Source: Bolinopsis microptera (taxonomy: Eukaryota; Ctenophora; Tentaculata; Lobata; Bolinopsidae). Taken from it: 64,000 bases of DNA. Position 1 is the stretch's first letter; each line of letters opens with the position of its first letter. A program made the translations under genes and the position numbers. Shown piece after piece: positions 8,389-23,300 of the stretch. The notes beneath the pieces were generated by a model. The model worked only from the letters and a program-made list of their open reading frames with translations, made no database searches and was not told the DNA's origin. Location of the stretch: the NCBI RefSeq assembly GCF_026151205.1, contig NC_087081.1:15164340-15228339 (forward strand), given 5' to 3'.

Positions 8389-11300
8389 ATGGCGCTTCCC
8401 CCTGCACATCCTCAACTGTTTGCCCATGTCAAGTACTTCGTTACTGCTGATGTGTCTGATGAGGTGAGATGAGGATTTGGTTACTTTAAAAATAGTGGTG
8501 GTTTTAATGGATAATCTTAATTTATTGGGAAATTCTCGATTATCGGTTACACGACGATAGTCTCCGGACAATCATGCTGATTCCCGCTAGTACAATTTCC
8601 CTGACTGTTCACAAACTAAGCTGCAAATTTAAGGTGCACTCAAGCATGTTCTGACATGCTGTTTCTTTCAGATAAAGGCTTTGCTAAAAGAAGGGGGAGC
8701 AAAGAAGGAATTTTACGTATCAGACCTTGTGACCCACGTGATCACAGAATCAGCTAACTTCTCTGAACGAGAAGACTGCTCTGACAAACTCACTGTTAAA
8801 TCAACATGGGTAAGTCATTGTCAGTTTTATTTTAGTTAGACACTGTGGGGAAGTAATTGTAATTTACCAGGTTTTTGGCATTATTATTCTACTAAATTAT
8901 CATTTCCAAGCGTGTATTTCTAACACAAGCACCTTATTCTCCGTGTTCACTGATCATTTTACCCAAATAACACCCTATCCTCTCTCTCTCAGGTGAAATT
9001 ATCTCATCAGATGGGTTACCTCCTCCCAACTCAACCCTTTACTGTCTTCCCTGTCGGACTCTTCTCTGCCTACACTCTCACCACATCAGGTTTAAATCAT
9101 CTTCATGCCATCCCTCATACTAGGTTCCGTACAGACTCAACTCTGCACCCGTGTCAATATGTTCATTATATGCAAGCCTCTTGATTTATATCCCAAGATC
9201 AACAAAATCTTGATTCTCAACAGTCAAGGTGCTGGCTTCACATTATTGACACTACGAATAAGGGTTTACAACGAAAATACTTTCGAAAATATTGCCCGTA
9301 ATACAATTAATTATCGTTATACTTTAAATTGAAATGGTCTTTGTCCAGGAATAAAGGGAGACGACTACTACGCCGTGTGGAGTATGGTACACTGGAACGG
9401 GGGAGTCCTGGCTCGGACCCTCTCTCAGAAAACTACTCACCTTATTGTGGGAGCTCACCAGAGTCTGGTCAGTCCTGGTTGTAATCTTGTTAATACTCTG
9501 GTAGCATGGTGGGATTAACCTTGTCCTTAGCTAATACTCTGGTAGCATGGTGGGATTAACCTTGTCCTTAGCTAATACTCTGGTAGCATGGTGGGATTAA
9601 CCTTGTCCTTAGCTAATACTCTGGTAGCATGGTGGGATTAACCTTGTCCTTAGCTAATACTCTGGTAGCATGGTGGGATTAACCTTGTCCTTAGCTAATA
9701 CTCTGGTAGCATGGTGGGATTAACCTTGTCCTTAGCTAATACTCTGGTAGCATGGTGGGATTAACCTTGTCCTTAGCTAATACTCTGGTAGCATGGTGGG
9801 ATTAACCTTGTCCTTAGCTAATACTCTGGTAGCATGGTGGGATTAACCTTGTCCTTAGCTAATACTCTGGTAGCATGGTGGGATTAACCTTGTCCTTAGC
9901 TAATACTCTGGTAGCATGGTGGGATTAACCTTGTCCTTAGCTAATACTCTGGTAGCATGGTGGGATTAACCTTGTCCTTAGCTAATACTCTGGTAGCATG
10001 GTGGGATTAACCTTGTCCTTAGCTAATACTCTGGTAGCATGGTGGGATTAACCTTGTCCTTAGCTAATACTCTGGTAGCATGGTGGGATTAACCTTGTCC
10101 TTAGCTAATACTCTGGTAGCATGGTGGGATTAACCTTGTCCTTAGCTAATACTCTGGTAGCATGGTGGGATTAACCTTGTCCTTAGCTAATACTCTGGTA
10201 GCATGGTGGGATTAACCTTGTCCTTAGCTAATACTCTGGTAGCATGGTGGGATTAACCTTGTCCTTAGCTAATACTCTGGTAGCATGGTGGGATTAACCT
10301 TGTCCTTAGCTAATACTCTGGTAGCATGGTGGGATTAACCTTGTCCTTAGCTAATACTCTGGTAGCATGGTGGGATTAACCTTGTCCTTAGCTAATACTC
10401 TGGTAGCATGGTGGGATTAACCTTGTCCTTAGCTAATACTCTGGTAGCATGGTGGGATTAACCTTGTCCTTAGCTAATACTCTGGTAGCATGGTGGGATT
10501 AACCTTGTCCTTAGCTAATACTCTGGTAGCATGGTGGGATTAACCTTGTCCTTAGCTAATACTCTGATAGCATGGTGGGATTAACCTTGTCCTTAGCTAA
10601 TACTCTGGTAGCATGGTGGGATTAACCTTGTCCTTAGCTAATACTCTGGTAGCATGGTGGGATTAACCTTGTCCTTAGCTAATACTCTGGTAGCATGGTG
10701 GGATTAACCTTGTCCTTAGCTAATACTCTGGTAGCATGGTGGGATTAACCTTGTCCTTAGCTAATACTCTGGTAGCATGGTGGGATTAACCTTGTCCTTA
10801 GCTAATATTTTGTATGATCTACCCTTCACGATGGAGGGAGTGTACGTGTTTTTATAAAATCTGAGGCACCTGATTGGTATAATTATCATTATAGTATCCA
10901 GACAATGTTCTAAACCTCTCAGGATACCTTTGAAACCTAATATAATACCCATCTCAGATCAAGTAATATAAATTTACGTTAAACAATTAAATAGAAACCC
11001 TTCCTGAAAGTATCGTGGTATTTATCGTCTGCACTAATTTCAGGTAAAGTACCGGGCTGCTGTAGCTAACAACATTCCTGTGGTTGTGATCGAGTGGTTG
11101 CTGGACAGCATTGAACGGGGAACTGTGCTTCCTACTGACCAGTACATTCTGGTGAGTCTACTTGTTAATTGGCTAATTTTCTAATTAGTTATCTTTCTTT
11201 TCTTCGCGTTTTGATCTAAACAGACGGACTTTATCTAGTTTGCTATCATCAATGTACACTTCGTATTCGTTATAATATGAGAATTAGACATGTTTAGCGA

Positions 11301-14300
11301 TATAAATCTGTCTCATTCACAGATTATAGAATCTTTTACATAGCTGACTTTTATGGACTTTATCGATGTATAAGCTAAAACTGTTGATCTATATTGTACG
11401 AGTACAATGAGAAGACGATATAATGAATATACACAAGTTAAAACGGTCATGAGTCACTATAGTTGACCTATGATCGATGACAGCATATTACGTTTAACTG
11501 TTTAAGGACTGTACCCTCTGGACTTATCCACCTGCGTCCTGCACCCATCAACATACTATTATAGTAACATAACTTGTTTATTAACATATCTATTAATATA
11601 CTTATTCACATTAAAATGATAATTATAAATATTTCAGCACATCCCAGGATACACACCGCCCCGTGCCGCCGCGCCTCCCACCCCTACCATCCCCTCCATC
11701 CCCACCATCCCCTCTCCGCGTGTCTCCCAGTCTCCTCGACTCAACCCTCTAGTTCCACCCTCTCCTCTCCTCGCACCCACCATCAGTTCTCCTACCCTCA
11801 CTTCTCCTGATACCAAGGAGGAGGAGAAGACTACTACGAGGAAGAGACCTCCCAAGAAGAATAATAAGAAGAAGAAAGATGCTAATAATAATATGAACAT
11901 GTTCCCTATGACGCCTGCTGTGAGTTCAAGACTTTATTTTGAAACTGATATTCTTTACTTCTACCTATAATTTTTTGTTGAACTAGAATCGCACAACGGT
12001 TTATTGCACCTAGAGGATTGATAAATAAGTTATAATAATAAACGTTATATAAACTTGCAAATTAATAAGAATATTTGTTTTCAGATGATAGGTCAGGCGG
12101 GAGTGCCTTACCCCCACACTCCCTCACCCCTCCCTCCAACTCCCTCTCCTCACACCCCCAACACTGTGTCTCCTGACAGGTACTTCATCAGCAGTTATTA
12201 TTATTTTTTAACAAATTATGTAAATATTATTTAACGCTTACTTATTATGTAATTACTAATTATGCGTTGTGACGGAGTAAGAGAAGTGAGAACGAATTTA
12301 GCATAATTAAAGTTGTATGTCAAATAATTTGTGTTCCTGACAAATGTTATTTAACACTAAACATTTATTAGACCTTATCTTTTATCTCAATTCGTAATAT
12401 TTGCTGTTTTAAGCTAATTTGGTTAATAGAACTTTTTTTCGCAAGAAGATCCGCGCGTTAATGTAATTTTAATAAATTAATTTATGTCTTAACTTAACTT
12501 CCGAATATATGTACATTTCACTCAGGTTTGGGCTCCAGCAGCAGTCGCCATACATGATGGCTAACTCAGCGCAGTACATGCAGTTCCAACAAGCTCAAGC
12601 ACAAGCGGCGGTACGTGTTTTACACAATTTAGTTTATATTTGGGTATTTGGTGCATAGTATTTAGTTTGTATATGGTATTTGGAATATGGTAATTATTTG
12701 GTTTATATGCGTATTTGGTGCAGGTTTTGAAAGTATTTACTTGCCATGGCCACCCATTGCATTTCATTGTCATCCAAATACAACGAAACAAATATTAAAA
12801 TATTAGTACTATTAATATATTATAATGTAGTAGCATTATGAGTAGTTAAGTGTGTGTTCTGATACGCTATAAATAGTTTAAGTTACTATTCAGTATTCAC
12901 ATGAGACATACTAAACTCACATCGCCTCATTTAACAGCCTCATAAAGTACAATGTGTACTCAAGTCTGAGTACTTGTGTACATTATGTGTGGTAATAATA
13001 TGTCGGGTATGTTATCATAATAACTAATAATATGTCGGGTATGTTATATAATTGTGTCTGAATGTGTACGTAAACAATGTTGGATCAGGAAAACAAACGG
13101 CCCTAAATTTGTATTTTATAAGTTATCAAAAATATGGTGGTATTGTTTATGCGGGCATTTTTGAGATTGACAGTGAAATATTATTATTATGTCGAAGGGA
13201 AACATTAACCTTTAAAAATGTTATAGAGTAAACAAATCTTTTGTGATTTGTGTTGATTTACATAGTATTCACATGTACTGGCATATTATTTTTATGTTAA
13301 TTCTCATAATCCGCTAAATAAACAAGGATAAAATCAAGCAGTCGCCCAACCTCACATGATACGTTGTTAAACAAAAACAACCATCTAAACCGCGTGTCCA
13401 TTATTAACCAATCGTTTGCGAAAATTACGACCACCTGACTATTATGAGCAAATCATAAGCGCCAATCGCATGCAAGAATCTCAATCACGTGACCGATACT
13501 GTACAATGACTGGATTATCTGAACACTGCACCTGACCAGCGTCTAGACTGAGGTCAATTCGGAAAATGACCTGGAGTTCCGAATGTGCTATATTATAAAG
13601 GAGCATAATATAACTGGAATGTACTCTGGTGACGTCATAGGAATTCTTAGTCAGTTTCTATTGATGTAGCCACGATAGACACAGACCAAGAATTAGAACA
13701 GTAATAAACACCTTTTCGTGATGATTAGATCTATGGTCTGGCTATCTTTCTCAGTCAAGATAGAACTGTATTGCCAATCAATAACACTGCACTTACAAAA
13801 TATTATATTTTGTTTCAAATATTTCAGAATTCAGTATATAAACTTTAAGTTAGTTTTAGATTTGTTTGGATAAAGAAAATGGAAATGAATAAAACGTGAT
13901 TGTTGATGACTGATGACGTCACGTGATGACTGATGACTTCACGTAAATGATGATGACGTCACATGACAATCTCTATTTCAGCAAGGGGGTATGGTGAGGT
14001 TGGGATACCCACCAGGAGGCCCAGCTGGGGCAGCTAACAGACAGCAGTGGAACAATATACAGTACCAGCAGCAGATGATGGCTCAACAGCAGAAACAAGG
14101 TACTGTTTCCTCTAAGTCACGTGGCTGAAATGCACCGGAACGTTTGTGGGCAGTTGTTTGGCACGTTAAGCTTCTTTATCTATCGTATCATCAACACTGC
14201 ACTTATATAATATTCGAAAATAAACACTCAAATTACATTATAATAAGTATCAACTTTTAATGATTTTGTAACCGAAACATTTTGTAACCGAAACATTTGT

Positions 14301-17300
14301 TGGTAGTAATTTGGATTATAAAGCTTCTCTTTCTATCGTATCATCACCACTTTACTTATATAATTGGTGTCAGTTTTAATGATGTTTGTGAATGTTTTAA
14401 AACAGTCTCCTCCTACCCAGGATACTTCGGACCAGGCCAGTACCCGGGTCAGATGCCCCCAGGTTACCCGGGACGGAATACCCCCACCAGCTACCCACCC
14501 AACACGGCCATGTTCCAACAGCAAGTCCAACAACAACAAGCAGCACAAGCACAACAAGCACAGGCTGCTCAACAACAAGCTCAGCAGCAGCAGCAGCAAC
14601 AAGCTGCTACCCAGCAACAGCATAACCAGACCCTGGCTAATCAGGTACTGGCATATTTGTTATGTTTCAGTGAATATAGCATGTTATTTAATATTATTCC
14701 CTGGTTTAGTCAGTCCAGACCATTACTGCTTGATAGTAAGGATGCGTCTCGTTATTTAATGAAAAGCGCAATTTTCACACCTTCAAAACCTTGTAAGTCA
14801 AATAGAGGAGACTGAGAGAAGCTAGTTTTGACAATTACGTCATTTTATGGATTTAACCTTCGAACTTATAGTAAATAGCCAAAGTCATGACTATAAAAAA
14901 GTTGTATCTGACTATCATATCATCTGATGTCTACGAATAATAAAGTTTTACAGTGCAGACCTTTTCTCGGTTTAGATCATCGGTTAAGATCATCATATAA
15001 TATCATGGGATTTGGGCTTGAACTGATAGTTTGGGCTTGAACTGATAGTTAAAAACCTGGCCCAAGTCAAAACCATGGGAGGAAGTGCAGTGCTGTCCGC
15101 GAATAATCAAGTTCTTACACACGGACCTTGTCAGTTAACAATTAACATCATCTCTGCTAAGTCACGTGACAATATCTAATCACGTGACATTATCTAGTTA
15201 AAACTTGGCGTTACCCGATATGTTACAGTGAAAATGACAGCGTAACATCAGGTCCTGTATTTTACCAGACTGTCCACAAACTCCCAAGGGAGATTGGAAC
15301 TGCACTGTCTTTGAACAGCCCTCTGTGTGTGGGTGGGTGTGTAATGTCTCATGATATCATATTAAAGGTACTTGATAAATAGGTTAAATGTTACCGTTTA
15401 CTGTTTAATTAGAGGGTACCGATGTTACAACGGTGTGAGAATGATTTCTTCTAAATATTACGATATGCTGGAATGTTGTAAGATCTGTTGTTGGAATTTG
15501 ATCTATTCACTTCCGCCAAAGACACATAATTTCGTAATCGTACTGTACTGTATCCATTTGTAGCATCACTTTGTCGCGATTGTCACAAAATACAAGGAAT
15601 GCGGACATATTTTGATGTCTAATTTTATAAAGTTTGTAACAAGATACAGCTGGCTTGTAATCAGACCTTTCCCTGCCCTGAATCATTGGACCTCATTACT
15701 GAGATATGACGTTTTAGGGTGGTTAATTGGATCCCATTTCACCGTCACCTTATCATGACTTCTAGTACGCACTCACTGAACCTCATTAGGGCTCGCCCCT
15801 GTCAGTGTCTTATCTCATAGCGTTACGAAATAACTAGCCATGTCATGTATTATAAAAGAGCTCAGGATCACCATCAAATCATCTCCAGTCTCAACCAAAG
15901 TTTCTCAACTACTTCTCTCGACATGAGTTCTACAGAGTGTATTGAACACTATCTTTACTTCACAGACTCTCCTTCTGATACCTTTACATCTCCTGTTAAA
16001 AGGAAACTCTACAATCGCAAGAAGAGACGCGCACTCCGAAACATCCAATATTCTCAACCAACCCCTGCAGCTGTGTTCTCTGAAGACCAGGAAGACTTTA
16101 GTTCTGATAACTCCTTTGCTGCCCACATGTGTTCATTGGAGATTTCTACACGCGGGAAGAAGCGACCCTTGACCCAAAATGAAAGTGACGACCAAAAAGC
16201 TGATAAACGCTTTAGAAAAATGATGGACCACAAAGGACAGATCACCGAGCATTTATCTAAGCAATTGCCGATCTTCAAGAAAATCACAGAAGCTAAGATA
16301 AAGTTCATCAAGGTTCAAGCAGAGTTCAATGATGTTCAAGCAGTGTTTCACAAAGTCCAAGCAGAATTAGAGACTGTGCAGTTGGCAGCGTTTAAACGAG
16401 ATAATTGTTTGTAGTTGCTTCAAGAGTGAATCTTTTTAATTTATTTAGGTATGATTTTAAACATTGTATTTGTACATACAATCTTGAATTGGCATTTTTA
16501 CATTATAACTGATAATTTAAAATACAAGTTGTTTCTTTTGATCTGCACAACTGCACTGGTTAAACAGGCCGCTAGTAATTCGAATTGAGAAACAACTGGT
16601 TCTTGGCAGTGACATTCAGCTCAGTTCTTGTGTATTATGTTGGCATACATTTTTACTCATTTCATTTCACGAAGTAAACAGTCTGACGCCTCCTTTTTAC
16701 CAGGCGTTGAAAGCAGCCCCTACCCCACCACCTGAGGTAACCGAGGAGAAGGAAACCAGATACCAGACTCTGAAGAATTGTACTCTCATGTTGATAGATT
16801 ATCCCGAGTATTACAGCAAGGACATTATCAACAAATGGAGGGTTAGTGTTTTATTTCGTAATATAATAATATATTATATATATAATATATCATGTACGCT
16901 GTGATAAATTGCATTATTGAATAGTACTTTACACTGAACTTGTAATATTAGGTTGTTATACATACAGACATACCACATTGCCCTTATATCCTTGTCAATA
17001 AAAAATGCAAATATAATCACAATAATATATATTCTGTGAGATCACAGATGACACTGCCTCTCCTGCAGATTGTAATAGAGGAGCACGGCGGAGAGATAGC
17101 TAACTACTACAACCCTGAGTTTGTAACCCACGTGATATGTATGAGCAGGTAACTTTTAACTTTTACTACCAGTAGAGTTAGTCTGAGGATAATACACAGC
17201 CATGTCGCTATGACGACACCCTGACGTCAATGCAAATAATATTTCAGCTATTTTTTTACATTGTTCATAAAATACGCAGATCATGATATGCTAAGTTTTT

Positions 17301-20300
17301 TATGTTTTACTGTTAGTACTATAATGTTCTAACTTATACTATACCATATACTATTTAAAAGTACACGACAAGTTTTGTAATGACAACATTTATAAACAAA
17401 ACTTTTAAAATTTCACAATAAAAATGTGATAATTCGCAGGATGAGTGATATCTACAAGCGTGCGTTAGAAGATGGTAAGTGCGTTACAACAGCACACTGG
17501 CTGAACGATGTTGTGATCGGTAAAGAATACATGATACCCCACAATCCGCTACACATACCAACACAGTTCAAAACAGGTGATTAATTAATTAATTGTTAAT
17601 ACGTTGATTAAAAGTTAATTAGACAAGTCTGGTATACTTCCCAATTCGCCAACTGATTCGTTAAAAAACACAATTAGTTCAAAAAAGACACTAATAATCA
17701 AATAATATTGGTTCTCTCAAATGATGGAGTAGTTCGCTGTTAACTAGTCTCATTATTGAAATACTGATAGCTGGATAATATCCATTGCATTTGTACCAAT
17801 TTTAGCCTCAAGATGGCGTTGACTCGTTCACGCCGAAAATTTGCCTACATTCCTAACTTCCTGTTTCATTTGTCAATTGTCCTTGTCTCTTCCAACCGGA
17901 TATTATCCAACTATCAATCTGTGTTCTAACCAAATTTCCAAACATTTTAAATAGGGGTCTCATTATTGCTTGATTTACTCTCGTCAGCTGTGTTCTTCCC
18001 ATGTGTGTCACCTGAAACATAACGAGTTAGTTAAATATTAATTCATCGTTAAAACGAGAGCTCAAATACATTTCTACCATCATCAGAAAGAATGTATTAT
18101 TATTAGATGTTTTTTCAAATAAAATAACAAAACTTGATGAGGGTTTTGTACCTGTTACAGGTGTTATGTTTCTCGAGTTCTTTAAGAAGTTAGGCACTAT
18201 TGTCAGTAGTTTCGAGTGAACAAATTTACGGAAACTCGGTATAGTCAGGGCATAAATATAAAAGTTAGCCACAATATTTACCATCAACAAGAAATAGCTT
18301 ATTCTGAAGAAATGAATTTGAAAGCTTCCAGAAGAATCCTCTCTGATGAATCTCTTCACAATGTGATAAACAAGAAACGGCAAAGTCGAAACAGTGAACA
18401 CCACAGCAGTGATAGCCACCGTCATAGCTCCTTGCCATGGAACAATACTTCCAACTCGCCCCGCTGATTTCCAAGCTCCAACAAGATACTTGAGTGTAGG
18501 AACTGTGGTAGCCACAATGATTGTGTACGGAACTAGACCATAGATGAAAGTAAAAATTGGAGATATTATCCTCCATGCGGTGGCGTTATACCCATAGTCA
18601 CATGTGTAAATTCTGTAATCATAGTGCACATCATCTGTTTCCACAGCCATCTTAATTACAGGATTAATGAGAGATAAAACCCAAATTAAGGAACAAACTT
18701 GATGAGCTCTTTTCGTAGAGAAACTAGCACTTCGGAGAGGATATCTCAGCAAGAGGAACTTGCTTGTAGTAAGCACTGTGATAAGGTATAAACCAGCTTC
18801 ATATGTGGTGAAGCTAGCATAAGTCCTGATCGAGCACATTACATCTCCAAGTACCCAGGAGTTGGATACTAATGTGATGGTGTGAGGAAGTGCGAAACAG
18901 ACAGCGTTTAACAAATCGGAGACTGCTATATGCTGGATTACTGTCGCTATGAACTTGTTGACTTTAAATGCGTCCTTCTGGAATGATGCGTAGATAATGA
19001 GAGTATCTCCAAATAGAGCTGATAACAGACCAAATAGAAAGTAAGCGGCCCAGAAGTATCTCTCTCCGTCGTTCTTTATCCCAAATCTGATATCAGAGTA
19101 GTGACTCGAATTAGAAATCATTAGGGTCTTTTATCAGTTTTAGTGAAAATGTCTTTCTCGGCTGATCATGGTGATGGTTAAATCGTATAACATTCTTGAC
19201 AACAAAGGGATCAGAAACAATGCTAATAAGAAATGAACCAAACACACTAGCCTTGTCGTTGGATTGATTCTCAAGAATGGAATAATTGATATTCCGGAGC
19301 GTTCTCAAAATTCGATTTCAGTGGGTTGACAAGTTTCCAAAGCTTAGATACCACTCCTTTTCTGTGTAATAAAGTATATGGTTTACGTCCGGTAATTATT
19401 TGGAAATGACTTGGGATATCATTGGTACTCTAAATAGCACCTATTATAAAATATAGTTAATTACAGACTTTAATTAACATGAGTGTACTGCAGCCGTGAG
19501 CTGTTTAAACGTGAGCTGTAAAAAACATTGCAGGAGTTCATAGACAATCTATTTTAAATTGGTCACTGAAATTTTGCGGAGGGATTTTTGAGGAATCTTA
19601 AATTTGGCGATATTCTAACTTCACAAAATTCTAAACAGACGTAAGACTTGAGTGAAAAAACTTCATCATACTGATATAATAAGGTTTAGTATGACCGATA
19701 AAAACTGCAAAGAGAGAAAATCAGGATCGTTAGGGATGCTGATCGTTAGTATTAGGCTATTTAACGATCAATGTTCCTAGTATTTAAGTTTGAATTTCGC
19801 CGACTTTAATTTTAGTATAAGCACAGAGACAACGATTCCGGTATTGAACGCTTACAAATATCAAGAATGGCGCAGATCACATACTAGCTGATGTAACATC
19901 TGGTGTCAACTTATGTAACATCTGGCCAACTTTAGTGACATGACTCCTATTATCCAGTAACATTTTCCTGACTCCAGTCTGATCAGAAAACATCAGAAAG
20001 TTTGAACTTAAGAACACTTACGAAGGTTAAATGCTGACGTTGGTTATTTTCTGATAAAATAATATACCAGCTGACTGAACTGCTGTTACCGGGGTTACCA
20101 GACTGTTCGAATATTAGCACTATCTAAAACTATCACTAATAATAGCTCTCTAGAGTCACCTTATTTCAGTTGGCACAACTTCAATAATTTATCAGCTGAC
20201 TGAACTGTTGTCACCAGGGTTACCAGACTGTTCAAAGATGAAGATATCTGTAACGGGATACGAGGGAAAAGAGAGGATTTACGTGAAAGATATGATCCGA

Positions 20301-23300
20301 GTTATTGGGGCTGTCTACACCGGGGAGCTTAGCCAGGTGAAGAAACAAACAAACAAACAAACAAACAAACAAACAAACAAACAAACAAACAATTTGACAT
20401 AATCTCAGTCTGAAACAATACTCAAAAGAGACCCTCCCAATTCCTATCAATATTCTGCAGATCTACTGAATATGTGGAATAAGTTTCCACTTTAGTAGTC
20501 TCTAAGTATGAGTTAAGTACAAAGCAAGCATATCATGTCTAATTATTGTGCATAAATCTTAGCTGATTATGTAATAATGTATTTAAATTTTAGCCGTTCT
20601 ATCTAGTGACCAGTACCTTTTACAGCATAGTACTCAAATCTACAATTTCATTTATTTTGGAAACTATAAATGATAATGTACATGACATATTCTATGTGAC
20701 AATTACAACACCACACCACCTCATTCGTGACTCAAGATCATACAACACAACAATCAAGAATAAAAGTACAATGCTATTTTGAACCTCATTATTTTCTAAC
20801 CCACCTAAGATTTCTAACACTAAAAAACATGTCACCGCATTGTTATTCGTTCTAGAAACTTCCTTTCGGGCACCAAGCGTAACAGCACATGCTATAAAAG
20901 AAGCCTTATAGTTCAAGTATTGTATCCTGTTTGTATGACGTTATGTTTGTGTAGCGAGACTTGGAGCGTTATTGTAAGTCTGACTTTAATTCAGAGTAAT
21001 TATGATATGGGGTGTGTGCAAGTGTTGTTTTGACGGATTTGAAACGTACCGGCAAATGTAATACAATAGACTGACAACTTCGAGATTAGTTTATATAGTG
21101 AAAGTATTCATGACATTTTATGTATTTGAGGATAACCTAACATCTTACCTATAATATCAAAATATCTAATGAAAATATTCTTCTTTTCAGCAAAACTCCC
21201 ACCTGATCTCCCGTATTCTTTTCAGCAAAACACGCACCTTATCTCCCGTAAAACTGAAGGTCTAAAGTACACTAAAGCTCAGAAGTGGGGTACTAAAGTT
21301 ATCAGCGCTAGATGGCTCTCTGACATAGTCCTCTATGGTGTGGTAAGTGTTCAGCTAATATTGAGCTTCTGTTTGGTTCTTAAATTATCAGACCAAGTCA
21401 TAAGCATACATTTAAAATCTTTGTGACATGCCTAATTATATAATAATCATTATGCATATTATGCTCCTCCTACTACATGATGCTGAGTTGGAAGAAAATG
21501 ATAATTTGTACTCGGTCTTCACAAACAATATCATATTATTATATTATATCCTGTAACACATTATTTCTTTAGATTTCAACTAATTTCTTGTTTTTACCCT
21601 CACTAATTTCTTGTTTTTACCCTCACTAATTTCTTGTTTTTACCCTCACTAATTTCTTGTTTTTACCCTCACTAATTTCTTGTTTTTAACCACACTATAC
21701 TAGGTTAACACCTCACTAACATTACCCCGGCCCAGGTTAGCGTCACTACTGAGAAGAAATACACAGCTCTTGGTGACCCTAAAGAGATGATTCTACACGA
21801 ATCTGTGATGCCCAAACTTATCGAATGGTATGTGTTAACCATGTGTATCCACCATCGTGAATCATTTAGATTTTAATTAATTAATTTCCCTAATTGACAG
21901 ATGAGATTGAATAATTCTTATCATGTAGTCTGTAATGTCTCTTATTTCCCCTGGTTATAAAACTTGATCCGGGCTAGTTTGAGATCTATTTTGAGCGGGA
22001 GAGTAATTATAGTGATGATCTTTACCAACAAACCTGACTAACATTCGTTATGTGTAAGATATTTGGAGCATGAAGTAATATTACCCCCTTATTTCAGTTG
22101 AAACATGACCTAATATTAGTACTATCTAAAACTAGCACTAATATTACCTCTAGATTCACCTTATTTCAGTTGGCACAACTTCAACCAGAAAGACCCTAAA
22201 CCTGTCTCTAAATTCAAGTCACCTGTTATATTGTTTACTGGACTACCGAGTGACAAGAATCAGAAACTTACTCAAGTGAGCAAAATGTTGCTTTCTCGCT
22301 TTTTTGAATGGAGAAGGGTTTTATGCCATGATTGCATTTAACTAGGGCATATGTGTCTATTATTTATAACTTTGTTCATGTATAATTGTATTCAACATTT
22401 CCCTTCGAACTACAACATATTTCTAACACTCAAATATTTGACAGATGATAAAGCGAATGCGCTGTACGTTGACAACAGACGTCAGGGAAGCGACACACTT
22501 GATAACCTGTAAAATAGTCCGTACTGTCAAGTTCCTGTCGGCCATGTCACAGTGTAGTTATATCCTGACTGCCTCTTGGATTGAACAGAGTTGCAATCGG
22601 TAATCTTTTTATTATTTTGGAAATTTGGAAAGTTATTTTTGGCTGGACCAAATGCAACAATTACTTTCTCGTCGATATGGACTATTTCACACTTTTGCTC
22701 CAAGTGTGAATGTGTGAAATTTTGACGTCCATTTATAGTTATGGATATCATTTTGTAAATTTTAGCGTTTATATTCCGCCGACTTGTCGAAATTTCTCTT
22801 AAACAAGTTAACTTTCCAGGAAGATGTTGATAGACGAGAGCAGCTTCATTCTGGAAGATAAAGAAAACGAGCAAGCGCTTGGTTTCTGTGTTCGAGATAG
22901 CTTAACTAAGGCTCGGCTCAACAAGGTAGGTTATATCGTAAGGCCATGTTACGTATCTCCTTAAGTTAGGATATATTCGTTGTTTTGTGTTTCAAAATCT
23001 CTGATGGACTTCACACAAGGATGTTGACAACGTAAAACAAGAAATAACATCTTTTTGTACTAGCAAGATTTTACCTTTTTATGATAAAAGTAGAGGTTGA
23101 TAGCATTGCTTTGCACGTACCCACGAGACGCGCGAGATTAGACTAAATTATTGGTCAAATTCGATTCCCGTTGTGTGTTGTGTCAAATAAATTGATCGAG
23201 TTTAGCTACATACAAAGAAACCTTTTCGTCTCGTTAAACTGGTTTTAATCGTCCCCTCATCAGGTTTTCAAAGATTGCGAACTATTCCTGACGCCCCACA

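Noticed and set aside
9490-10802. CRISPR-like array
   Set aside because: The units are contiguous with no spacers, and the host gene is eukaryotic.
16707-16904. Separate small gene
   Set aside because: It is PAXIP1 exon 11 read through into its intron.
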